The notes beneath the pieces are model-generated. The model worked only from the letters and a program-made list of their open reading frames with translations, did not search any database and was not told the origin of the DNA. DNA of 64,000 nucleotides from Chitinophagaceae bacterium (GTDB taxonomy: Bacteria; Bacteroidota; Bacteroidia; Chitinophagales; Chitinophagaceae), in NCBI GenBank assembly GCA_016786845.1, contig JAEUVB010000021.1, forward strand, positions 310,001-374,000. The letters run 5' to 3'. A program made the translations under genes and the position numbers. This document shows, one piece after another, positions 43,394-51,347 of the stretch; position 1 is the first letter of the stretch; every line of letters begins with the position of its first letter.

Positions 43394-43884
43394 CCCCCAT
43401 GCTGACGAAAGAAATTATATTGAACTATCTGGAAGCGGTCACCGACCCTGAGATTCCCGTTTTAACCATACAGGATATGGGCATTATCCGCGACATTAAA
43501 ATTCTTGGAGAAGATGCCGTAGAAATTTTTATAACACCCACCTATAGCGGTTGCCCGGCTATGAGTGCGATTGCTACGAACATTCGGCTGGAACTGATCA
43601 GCAGGGGCGTTTCGAATGTGAAAATTTCTGAACAACTTTCTCCTGCCTGGACAACAGATTGGATGAGTGAAGCCGGTAAGACAAAACTCAATGCATATGG
43701 CATCGCGCCTCCACAATATCGGACCAAACAAAATCCGGAGAACGAACAAGATGTCGTCGTGCCTTGTCCTTTATGCAACTCTACAAACACGACCCTGCTG
43801 AGTCAATTCGGATCTACTGCCTGCAAGGCTTTGTATAAATGCAAAGATTGCCTGGAGCCCTTCGATTATTTTAAATGTCATTAG
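43387..43884 (+). CDS. paaD: PaaD-like 1,2-phenylacetyl-CoA epoxidase maturation protein
   Basis: 165 residues. N-terminal MIP18/DUF59 domain (TDPEIPVLTIQDMGIIRDI, TPTYSGCPAMSAI) and a C-terminal cysteine-rich tail CPLCNSTNT...STACKALYKCKDCLEPFDYFKCH-like zinc module (written in parts). PaaD is thought to help insert the iron-sulfur centre of the reductase or the diiron site. It ends the run, and no paaE follows. A second ATG at 43399 is an alternative start. Confidence 0.93.
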   Translation: MVTPMLTKEIILNYLEAVTDPEIPVLTIQDMGIIRDIKILGEDAVEIFITPTYSGCPAMSAIATNIRLELISRGVSNVKISEQLSPAWTTDWMSEAGKTKLNAYGIAPPQYRTKQNPENEQDVVVPCPLCNSTNTTLLSQFGSTACKALYKCKDCLEPFDYFKCH

Positions 43885-43888
43885 GTCT

Positions 43889-44206
43889 TTATTTCGACCG
43901 GGCTATCATCTCTTCCAATACTTTCAAATGTTCTCGAAAGGCCTTCTCCCCGGCCGGCGTAATGTGATATGTCGTATTCGTTTTACGACCTAGAAATCCC
44001 TTCGTGACTTTAATATATTTCGTCTCTTCCAACTGTTTAAGATGTGAAGCCAGATTTCCATCCGTGATGTCGAGGAGTTCCTTCAGAAAATTGAAATTCA
44101 CTTCTTCATTCATCAGCAATGCACTCATAATCCCCAACCGAATGCGGTTGTCGAATGCTTTATTGAGTTTATGTATAGGCAGGTTCATGGACATCGTTTC
44201 GCTCAA
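43889..44206 (-). CDS. Winged-helix transcriptional regulator (MarR/ArsR-like, DUF2087-type)
   Basis: 105 residues, a single winged helix: RLGIMSALLMNEEVNFNFLK, DITDGNLASHLKQLEETKYI (recognition helix), then KGFLGRKTNTTYHITPAGEKAF (wing). The pattern matches the small regulators that pair with a membrane protein in Bacteroidota. Its start overlaps the end of the upstream membrane protein gene (44203) by 4 bases, so the two are one unit from the TAACTTTG promoter at 44855-44848. Ligand unknown. Confidence 0.9.
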   Translation of the reverse strand: MSETMSMNLPIHKLNKAFDNRIRLGIMSALLMNEEVNFNFLKELLDITDGNLASHLKQLEETKYIKVTKGFLGRKTNTTYHITPAGEKAFREHLKVLEEMIARSK

Positions 44207-44829
44207 GCCTTTCGTTCATATTTCCACCACATGGCCGTACCATATACAATATGCATCAATCCAAAACCCGCGGCCCAAAACCATAATCCGTCCCGCATAA
44301 AAAAGAGATTCATTAATCCGAGAAAAAGTTGTGCCATGCCCAGATACCTCACCTCACCTAAGGTATACTTACTGCCATTGATGAGTCCAAGGCCGTAAAA
44401 GATCAAACACGCCGGAGCTACAAAATCATACTGATTAAATTCCATCAGCCTGAGGATAAAGATGCCACCGGCCAACATGGGCAACATCGTATTCATCAAC
44501 AGTCGCTTAGAGACCTCGCCCCAAAAGGGCAAATCTGAATGACGCGATTTTCGCCAGGTAAAAAATATCGCCAGCACAAAAGCCAGTATAAAAATACCGA
44601 CTGCGATCAACAGCAGATCATTGTATAATTTTTCCGGTGAGGCATTCGCTTGTCCGTATTCAACATCATAATAATGTCCGATACGGCGATGCGCCAAAAA
44701 AGCGCCCAACAATCCGGCCAATCCTGCAGTAATGCCACTCCATCCGCTCAAACTCACAAAGCGACTACTTCGCTCCATCATGTTACGAATCTCCCGCAGC
44801 TGTTCGATTGGCTCTTGTTGTTCAGGCAT
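44203..44829 (-). CDS. Membrane protein of a regulator/membrane-protein pair
   Basis: 208 residues from ATG at 44829 (MPEQQEPIEQLREIRNMMER). A longer frame to 44850 overlaps the promoter box and is rejected. About five to six membrane helices: GLAGLLGAFLA, LLLIAVGIFILAFVLAIFF, TMLPMLAGGIFILRL, CLIFYGLGLING, and AQLFLGLMNLFF/FGLMHIVYGT. I know no biochemical function. The downstream winged-helix gene overlaps by 4 bases. Such pairs are likely sensor or transport modules. Confidence 0.82.
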   Translation of the reverse strand: MPEQQEPIEQLREIRNMMERSSRFVSLSGWSGITAGLAGLLGAFLAHRRIGHYYDVEYGQANASPEKLYNDLLLIAVGIFILAFVLAIFFTWRKSRHSDLPFWGEVSKRLLMNTMLPMLAGGIFILRLMEFNQYDFVAPACLIFYGLGLINGSKYTLGEVRYLGMAQLFLGLMNLFFMRDGLWFWAAGFGLMHIVYGTAMWWKYERKA

Positions 44830-44847
44830 ATCATTTACTTTGAAATA

Positions 44848-44855
44848 CAAAGTTA
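44848..44855 (-). promoter_or_regulatory. -7 box TAACTTTG
   Basis: Exact match on the minus strand, 18 bases before the ATG at 44829. It decides the start of the membrane-protein gene. Confidence 0.6.
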
Positions 44856-45088
44856 GACCAAATCAATCGTATTAAAAAGATAGTGGGCCGATACGAAACC
44901 GGTATCTTTAAAACCTATTCCCTAATGCATCGCTTTTTAATAAACGGTCGACCATCGACAGTGCATTACCTTTTATCTTAAATGCTCTCTATTTATTAAC
45001 TCATTGTTTATTTGGAATAAATGAATGTCCAAGCCCATGTATTCCGAGTCAAAATAGTTGAATATCATGATCTTTTGCAATTTAATGC

Positions 45089-45298
45089 ATGAACACTCCT
45101 CAAATTGATTGTATCACTTCCGTTTCTCAGTCAATGTATAAAAAACATAGAAATGTCAATAATGATGATGACCGTAGTGCTAATTTGGTCAAAAAAATAG
45201 AAGGGATATAGTCGGAAGATGAATTGAAACATTGGATCATGAAGGCAAGCCCAACCCCGGCTAAGGCGCACTGCACCGCTGAGAGAAATCTTGATTAA
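45089..45298 (+). pseudogene. Short frame interrupted by an amber codon, possible decayed small gene
   Basis: ATG at 45089 gives 40 codons (hydrophilic, ends SANLVKKIEGI), then TAG at 45209-45211, and the same frame continues for 28 codons (SEDELKHWIMKASPTPAK...) to TAA at 45296. A strong intrinsic terminator follows at 45315-45343. That pattern suggests a recently inactivated small gene, or a read-through product, in an otherwise gene-free 540-base region. No similarity is recognised. Chance cannot be excluded. Confidence 0.3.
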
Positions 45299-45314
45299 CA
45301 AGTACAGAAGACAA

Positions 45315-45343
45315 CAATGTCGCTAATTTCGACATTGCTTTTT
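45315..45343 (+). terminator. Intrinsic terminator in the 44.8-45.4 kb gap
   Basis: CAATGTCG (45315-45322) pairs with CGACATTG (45330-45337) around CTAATTT, followed by CTTTTT. Plus-strand polarity, 50 bases before the ubiA-like start, so it ends a transcript begun in the gap or attenuates the next gene. The stretch 44856-45088 holds nothing else recognised. Confidence 0.75.
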
Positions 45344-45392
45344 ATGAAATTAACATTTCATTCGACTTACCTTTACACACAAACTAAAGGAC

Positions 45393-46253
45393 TTGGCATC
45401 GTCTCTCAAATCATATCTTTCCCTCATCAAATTCAGTCATACCATTTTTGCAATGCCCTTCGCCCTCATCGGATTTTCATTGGGTGTATTATATGAGAAC
45501 AAACCTTTCGAAGGACGCATTCTCATCGCTGTTGTTCTGTGTATGGTATTTGCCCGGAGTGCCGCTATGGCATTCAACCGCTATATCGATGAGCGTTTCG
45601 ACAAACTTAATCCCCGCACGGCTGTACGGGAAATTCCGGCCGGTGTGATTCAGAAGAATAACGCCTTATTTTTCGTGGTGGTGATGTGTGGGCTCTTTAT
45701 CCTCACTACGTTTTTCATCAATCGAATCTGTTTTTATCTCTCGCCGGTGGCCCTCTTTGTCATTTTGTTTTACAGTTATACCAAACGATTTACAGCGCTT
45801 TGTCATTTGGTATTGGGCGTCGGATTGGCCCTGGCTCCCTTAGGCGCATTTCTGGCCGTGACCGGTTATTTCACCTGGCTGCCAATTTTGTTTTCCGCAC
45901 TCGTACTTTGTTGGGTGAGCGGATTCGATATCTTGTATGCCTTACAGGATGAGGACTTCGACAAAGCGCATCAACTTCATTCTATCCCCTCACTATTAGG
46001 TCGTCGTAATGCTTTACATGTTTCCACACTGTTGCATTTGATCGCAGGCTTACTTGTTATTGGCATTGGTGTACTTGCTTCTTCCGGATGGATCTACTGG
46101 ATCGGGGCCCTTGCGTTTATTGGATTACTCATTTATCAACATACCCTAGTAAAACCTCATGATATCAGCAAAGTCAATATCGCCTTCGCTACCACCAATG
46201 GTATTGCGAGTATGGTGTATGCCGTCTTTGTTATTTTATCACTATGGGTTTAG
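45393..46253 (+). CDS. ubiA: UbiA family prenyltransferase
   Basis: 286 residues from TTG at 45393; no ATG fits the conserved start SLIKFSHTIFAMPFAL. Eight to nine membrane helices. The two metal/pyrophosphate motifs are complete: NRYIDERFDKLNPRT with N/D ligands, and DILYALQDEDFD. HQLHSIPSLLG follows the second motif as in UbiA/4-hydroxybenzoate polyprenyltransferases. In a Bacteroidota this may be the MqnP-type enzyme of the futalosine menaquinone route. The gene is followed by ruvX after 30 bases. Confidence 0.88.
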   Translation: MASSLKSYLSLIKFSHTIFAMPFALIGFSLGVLYENKPFEGRILIAVVLCMVFARSAAMAFNRYIDERFDKLNPRTAVREIPAGVIQKNNALFFVVVMCGLFILTTFFINRICFYLSPVALFVILFYSYTKRFTALCHLVLGVGLALAPLGAFLAVTGYFTWLPILFSALVLCWVSGFDILYALQDEDFDKAHQLHSIPSLLGRRNALHVSTLLHLIAGLLVIGIGVLASSGWIYWIGALAFIGLLIYQHTLVKPHDISKVNIAFATTNGIASMVYAVFVILSLWV

Positions 46254-46283
46254 TCCTTCAATTTTAAGAAATTCAGTTTGAAT

Positions 46284-46691
46284 ATGCCCCGTATCCTCGC
46301 GATTGATTATGGAAAAAAAAGAGTCGGACTAGCGGTCACGGATCCTTTGCAGATCATTGCCAGCGGATTAACCACCCTGCCTACACTAGAACTGATTGCT
46401 TATTTGAAAAAATACTTTGCTACCGAAGCGGTTGAAAAAGTCATCATAGGCTTGCCTAAAAGTCTGAGCAATGAGGATACCGATGCTACGGCTTTGGTAG
46501 AACATTTTATCGGCATCTTTCAAAAGAATTTTCCTGACATTCCTATTGTGCCTCTGGACGAACGTTTTACCTCAAAAATGGCTTTTCAATCAATGATCGA
46601 TAGCGGACTGAAAAAGAAAGCCCGTCAAAACAAAGGACTCATCGACGAGATTAGTGCTACGATACTGTTGCAGGGGTATATGGAGGGGTAA
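46284..46691 (+). CDS. ruvX: Holliday junction resolvase-like protein RuvX (YqgF)
   Basis: 135 residues from ATG at 46284. A TTG two codons earlier is less likely. RNase H-like fold: LAIDYGKKRVGLAVTDP at the N-terminus, KVIIGLPKSLSNEDT, and PLDERFTSKMA, with catalytic Asp in strand 1 and Glu/Asp later (GLIDEISATILLQGYM). It acts in 16S rRNA 5'-end maturation or DNA processing. Likely co-transcribed with the UbiA gene. Confidence 0.93.
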   Translation: MPRILAIDYGKKRVGLAVTDPLQIIASGLTTLPTLELIAYLKKYFATEAVEKVIIGLPKSLSNEDTDATALVEHFIGIFQKNFPDIPIVPLDERFTSKMAFQSMIDSGLKKKARQNKGLIDEISATILLQGYMEG

Positions 46692-46772
46692 TCATTAAAA
46701 GGCTTTCTTTATGATTGATGTCTACAGTAAGAATCTTCCGGCATCACCAACTAAAAACTAAACACTCAAAAC

Positions 46773-47288
46773 TCAATGCTTAAACCACCCGCTATACATC
46801 ACATAATTATTCGCGATGCGATCGATTTCTCCATGAATCAGTTCCTGTGAAATGTCTTTTACTTTCTTCGCCGGAACACCCGCATAGATGCTACCACTTT
46901 CACAAACCGTATTTTCAAGTACTACGGCCCCGGCTGCGATAATGGTATTGGTGCCGATTCGTGCATTGTCCATGACGATGGCACCCATACCAATCAGCAC
47001 ATTGTCTTCAACAGTACATCCGTGCACCAAGGCATTATGTCCAATCGATACATTATTACCGATGACAGCCTTGGTCTTTTCGTAGGTACAATGGATACAG
47101 GCTCCATCCTGCACATTCACCTTGTTGCCCATTCGGATGCTATTTACATCACCGCGCACGACCGCATTAAACCAAATACTGCATTCCTCCCCCATCAATA
47201 CATCGCCTACCACGGTGGCATTGGGTGCCAGAAAACATGAATCAGGAATTTGCGGGTGAACGCCTTTGACGGGAAGTAGAAGGGCCAT
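46773..47288 (-). CDS. Gamma carbonic anhydrase / hexapeptide-repeat acetyltransferase family protein
   Basis: 171 residues from ATG at 47288. A longer frame to 47414 adds a hydrophobic stretch unlike the family and crosses a TATTTTCG box at 47327-47320. Left-handed beta-helix repeats run from DSCFLAPNATVVGDVLMGEEC to GTNTIIAAGAVV. The metal His residues are visible in ACIHCTYE, IGHNALVHGCTV and the GMGAIVMDNARIG turn. PaaY/YrdA-type members are trimeric, and some are zinc carbonic anhydrases. The activity cannot be decided from sequence. Monocistronic. Confidence 0.88.
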   Translation of the reverse strand: MALLLPVKGVHPQIPDSCFLAPNATVVGDVLMGEECSIWFNAVVRGDVNSIRMGNKVNVQDGACIHCTYEKTKAVIGNNVSIGHNALVHGCTVEDNVLIGMGAIVMDNARIGTNTIIAAGAVVLENTVCESGSIYAGVPAKKVKDISQELIHGEIDRIANNYVMYSGWFKH

Positions 47289-47668
47289 TTGGAAGAATAT
47301 TAATTGAAAAATGAATGCGCGAAAATAACCAAATATTCCAAGCAAGGCGAAAGGAAAAGGATGTCCATAGGTATCAAGCACAAACTGAGTAATTTCCATT
47401 GAAATCTTTGACATTCATGCTACGAACACATACATATTATTGTAATATGATGATGCGCGTGAATGAATACGCCTCATAAATCATTGTATATTTTTGGTAC
47501 GATTGATCCTATAAGGGAATGATTGGAACCCGGCATCACCAGAAAGTCCGGAAGAGGATTGAAGTGCTCATAGATCCATGCTTTTGAGACTTGCCCTTGA
47601 TTTCAAATTCCAAAATGCGCTTACATACTAAAAATCATTCGTCTTCGTTTCAATAAAAAATATTTCAA
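47289..47668. other. Gene-free stretch with a plus-strand promoter box
   Basis: No gene seen. TATTTTTG at 47489-47496 faces the lipoprotein gene at 47669 and would give a leader of about 165 bases. No riboswitch-like structure was recognised in it. Confidence 0.4.
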
Positions 47669-48079
47669 ATGAAAATCACCCATTTATCTCTGCTATTGCT
47701 TATCGGTCTGTTCAGTGCGTGCAAAAAACAAGACCTCACACAAACACGTGTCGGCTTTTACGTCCTGCAACCATCATATACATCGGCCGATGAAGGCGGA
47801 GCGTATGATCTGTACATCGATGATCAGTATCAGGGTAAATTGACAGTATCTGCCATCGAAACTGATGACAGCACCATCATGAATTTTCAAATATTAGATG
47901 CCAAGAAACACATCATTGAAGTAAAACAAGGTAACACAGCAGTTAGTTCAACTTACCTTCAAATATCTCAATGTAAAGGCGCTTCGGGTACGGCCGACAT
48001 GATACAGGGCTATAAGAATGGCGCTTCCTATAAAAAGATGTCAGGTATGGCATTTGCAACTTATGCGATCTTCCAATAA
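47669..48079 (+). CDS. Putative lipoprotein of unknown function
   Basis: 136 residues. Signal peptide with lipobox LFSAC (Cys near 18) followed by KKQ, the usual surface-lipoprotein context in Bacteroidota. The mature part (VGFYVLQPSYTSADE, YDLYIDDQYQGKL, HIIEVKQGNTAVS) looks like a small beta-sandwich. No known family. Solitary gene. Confidence 0.8.
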   Translation: MKITHLSLLLLIGLFSACKKQDLTQTRVGFYVLQPSYTSADEGGAYDLYIDDQYQGKLTVSAIETDDSTIMNFQILDAKKHIIEVKQGNTAVSSTYLQISQCKGASGTADMIQGYKNGASYKKMSGMAFATYAIFQ

Positions 48080-48181
48080 TTGCCCGGGCCTCGCATGGTG
48101 TGCAAATTACTTCTCTAGTTGTAATCAGAGGACACAACACAGGGTACCAACTAAACGCATTACATTAAAACGACTAATAAC

Positions 48182-48189
48182 TACCTTTG
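48182..48189 (+). promoter_or_regulatory. -7 box TACCTTTG
   Basis: Exact match 6 bases before the ATG at 48196. The TTG at 48187 lies inside the box and so is not a start. Confidence 0.65.
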
Positions 48190-48195
48190 CGCTAC

Positions 48196-49380
48196 ATGAC
48201 GCAGCGCGAACTTTTTCTCCAACACGTAGGACAGACTTCCGAAACCCCGCTATGCTTTGAGGTGACTAAAGCCGAAGGCATCTATTTATACGATGAGCAC
48301 GGGAAAGCCCATATCGATCTGATCGGCGGTATTAGTGTATCGCATATTGGCCATGGCAACAAGGCCGTACTGAAAGCAATACATGAACAGGTAGACCGCT
48401 ACCTGCATGTCATGGTATATGGGGAGGTGATCCAGAGTCCTCAGGTGCAATATGCGACGGCCTTGGCTGAATGTCTGCCACAAAGTTTAAACAGTGTGTA
48501 CTTTACCAATAGTGGTTCTGAGGCTACCGAGGGTGCACTTAAACTGGCCAAACGCTTTACCGGACGCAGCCGTATACTATCCTTCAAAAATTCTTACCAC
48601 GGCTCTACCCAGGGCGCCCTGAGTGTGATGGGCAGCGAATATTGGCAACAAGCTTTCCGACCCCTGCTACCCGATGTATACCAATATACTTACAATGACG
48701 ATGCGGTGCTGCAAGCTATCAATACAGAAACTGCATGTATCATCCTCGAACCCATTCAATCCGAGGCAGGCGTCATCATTCCTGACCCACATTGGCTGCA
48801 AGCTATTCGACGCAAATGTTCGGAAACAGGTACTTTGCTCATTCTCGATGAAATTCAAACCGCATTTGGTCGTACCGGTAGTCTTTTTCGTTTTGAAGAA
48901 ATTGGTATCATACCCGATATTCTCTTGCTTGGGAAAGCCCTTGGTGGTGGTATGCCTATGGGCGCCTTCATTGCTTCTATAGATTTGATGAACACCCTCA
49001 CTCACGACCCTGTTTTGGGTCATATTACCACTTTTGGGGGGCATCCTGTATGCTGCGCAGCCGGATTAGCAGCCCTATCCTTTTTGAAACAAGAAAACCT
49101 GACCGAAGGAATCATACAAAAAGAAGCCCTCTTCCATGAATTTCTGCAACATCCGGCCATTACTCGTATCAACAGTTGTGGCTTACTCATGGCCCTGCAT
49201 TTCGACTCTTATGAAACCAATAAAAAAATAATTGATGCGTGTATCCGTAACGGCGCCTTTACTGATTGGTTTCTTTTTGCCCCTCATGCTTTGCGCCTTG
49301 CCCCTCCACTCACTATAGATGAAAGCGCTATTCGTCAGGCCTGCCACATTATCCTGAAGAGTATAGACGAAGTCCTTTAA
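48196..49380 (+). CDS. Class III pyridoxal-phosphate aminotransferase
   Basis: 394 residues from ATG at 48196. Class III fold: FTNSGSEATEGALKLAK, YHGSTQGAL, the catalytic region LILDEIQTAFGRTG, and the PLP lysine in LLGKALGGGMPMGA. GHITTFGGHPVCCAAGLA and the C-terminal LFAPHALRLAPPLTI complete it. It resembles the acetylornithine/ornithine aminotransferase group, and the substrate is uncertain. The next gene, a membrane glycosyltransferase, starts 4 bases after its stop. The start is set by the promoter box. Confidence 0.92.
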   Translation: MTQRELFLQHVGQTSETPLCFEVTKAEGIYLYDEHGKAHIDLIGGISVSHIGHGNKAVLKAIHEQVDRYLHVMVYGEVIQSPQVQYATALAECLPQSLNSVYFTNSGSEATEGALKLAKRFTGRSRILSFKNSYHGSTQGALSVMGSEYWQQAFRPLLPDVYQYTYNDDAVLQAINTETACIILEPIQSEAGVIIPDPHWLQAIRRKCSETGTLLILDEIQTAFGRTGSLFRFEEIGIIPDILLLGKALGGGMPMGAFIASIDLMNTLTHDPVLGHITTFGGHPVCCAAGLAALSFLKQENLTEGIIQKEALFHEFLQHPAITRINSCGLLMALHFDSYETNKKIIDACIRNGAFTDWFLFAPHALRLAPPLTIDESAIRQACHIILKSIDEVL

Positions 49381-49384
49381 CCTG

Positions 49385-51142
49385 ATGAGGAAATTCCCCC
49401 TATATAAAATCTTCTACGGTCTTGGCATCATTATGTTGTTATGCGGCGCGCTGAGTTTTCTGGTTTGCTTTATTCCTTATGAAGATTTGATCGAATTCAT
49501 TATATCCTCACTACACCGCCCCGATTTAAAAACCCTTATCACGGGTCGCTATTTTCCACCCGACAAATTGATCCGTTTGCAAGTTTTTGTGGGTATTCTT
49601 TCCTTTTTGTCGATTGGCTTTTTATTTTATTATCTCAAGCGCCGACATTATATTTTGGGAATCATTAAATCTATTAATTTATTGATAATCAACAAGTTAA
49701 TGGGTTTTTTGCGCGTGTTTACCGGATTGTCTGTGGCGGAAAAATGTGTATTGGGGTGTATTTTGAGCTTTGTACTTATCCGAAGTTTCTACTATGCCAG
49801 TACATTCAACATACAATATGACGAAGCGTGGAACTACAATTACTTTTTGAAACGTCATGTTATTTTCTCTCTATTTGCTTATAATAATTATCCACTACAT
49901 AACTTGATGACCTGGCCATTAGTAAAAATATTATCGCCACATGTGATTATTTTACGTATTCCGTCTATCCTTTCCGGTCTCGCTGCCGGCTTGGTCGTCT
50001 TCCATTTGTCACACAGACTGACCAAACATAAGGTCGTTTCTATGCTGTTCATGTTACTCTTTTTTTGCTTACCCAATACCGTATTCTATATGTTGTATGC
50101 CCGTGGGGTCATGATGGAAGTGTTTTTTGCCGGGCTCATCATCTATTTACTTTATCCTTTTATTTCCACCGGATTATCCTCGAGCAAGAGAACCCTTATA
50201 GCGACAGTATTCATGAATGGATTAGCCACATTAAGCATGCTGTCTCATGTCTATTTTATTGCCTTAACGACTATGGCTATGTTATTTATTGGGCTCTCAG
50301 AAAGGAATCGGGAAAAAATCGTTTTTTCGATTCAATACGGAATTTTTGCTTTAGTTTTTAGTTCCGTTCTGTTACTTCCAATGGTATTGGGTACGGGAAT
50401 AGGTTCCGGGATCTCGGCGGGATTAAGCCACCTCAATTTTTTGGCCCTTCATGATGCACCCACTCAATGCTATTCTGATTTTATTTCCGGTCATGGCTAC
50501 GGAATTTATGCCTTAATGATGTTCAATTTTCTTTTGATTGTACTCAATCCCGGAAAAACGACGGGCCGCCTAGCTTTATTCAATTTGTGTTTACTGTCCG
50601 GCATTTGGTTGATTCCCGGTCTCACTCAAACCTATCCGGCGGAACGAACCCTGGGCTTCCTTTCCCTGACAACCATCACCACCCTGTGTTTAGTTTTCAA
50701 ATGGATATTGGAATTTCAGGCTCCGGATTTGGATTCAATTCCTGAACATGGCCACAAAAAACGATTCTTAGGTTCATCCATATTGATCCTCTTGGCGATG
50801 TGGATGCAAATCCATAGTCACCATCACCGATTCATTCGCTGGAGTGAGCGCCTGGATCATGAGGTTTTAAGTTTATCTTCTGATATGATGGAACACCATA
50901 TTGACCGGGTATATAATCAATGTAATCGTTTCGCGTATTTTGTACCGGGAATTGAATATTATTTCAGTTTGAATGATCGAAACTTCAACTATACCACTTC
51001 CGATTCATCGAGTACACGATATGTATCCCAAAAACAAAGCAAAGATGAATATGTTATTGATTGCATCGAAAACCTAAACCCCTCTGTCGATTCCGGTCAT
51101 CTGATTCGCACATCCGGATTTTACTTATACAAGGAACAATAA
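49385..51142 (+). CDS. Polytopic membrane glycosyltransferase (GT39/PMT-like)
   Basis: 585 residues with about 11-12 membrane helices. The first large loop contains NIQYDEAWNYNYFLK, matching the acidic DE motif of GT-C enzymes (PMT_2/ArnT), followed by NYPLHNLMTWPLV. These transfer sugars from polyprenyl-phosphate donors to periplasmic acceptors. The C-terminus is a soluble tail. It follows the aminotransferase by 4 bases. The GT2 polyprenyl-phosphate enzyme of 37867 is 11 kb away and could supply the donor. Confidence 0.85.
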   Translation: MRKFPLYKIFYGLGIIMLLCGALSFLVCFIPYEDLIEFIISSLHRPDLKTLITGRYFPPDKLIRLQVFVGILSFLSIGFLFYYLKRRHYILGIIKSINLLIINKLMGFLRVFTGLSVAEKCVLGCILSFVLIRSFYYASTFNIQYDEAWNYNYFLKRHVIFSLFAYNNYPLHNLMTWPLVKILSPHVIILRIPSILSGLAAGLVVFHLSHRLTKHKVVSMLFMLLFFCLPNTVFYMLYARGVMMEVFFAGLIIYLLYPFISTGLSSSKRTLIATVFMNGLATLSMLSHVYFIALTTMAMLFIGLSERNREKIVFSIQYGIFALVFSSVLLLPMVLGTGIGSGISAGLSHLNFLALHDAPTQCYSDFISGHGYGIYALMMFNFLLIVLNPGKTTGRLALFNLCLLSGIWLIPGLTQTYPAERTLGFLSLTTITTLCLVFKWILEFQAPDLDSIPEHGHKKRFLGSSILILLAMWMQIHSHHHRFIRWSERLDHEVLSLSSDMMEHHIDRVYNQCNRFAYFVPGIEYYFSLNDRNFNYTTSDSSSTRYVSQKQSKDEYVIDCIENLNPSVDSGHLIRTSGFYLYKEQ

Positions 51143-51347
51143 TTATATTCAATGTTGAATATGGATTAACTACAGATTTCTTTTTAATCCGGAAGGTTAT
51201 ATAAAAACGATGTCGCACATGCTCTATGTATGGCAAGTGCATTTTTGCTGTACCGGCATAAAAAGAATAATACGGCTCTGACCCAATTAGCTTGTATATC
51301 ATGGTTAAATTGCCATTTAAATATCATCAAGCACATTAGTACACATA

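Noticed and set aside
47289..47414. N-terminal extension of the gamma carbonic anhydrase
   Set aside because: Residues are hydrophobic and unlike the family, and a promoter-like TATTTTCG lies inside.
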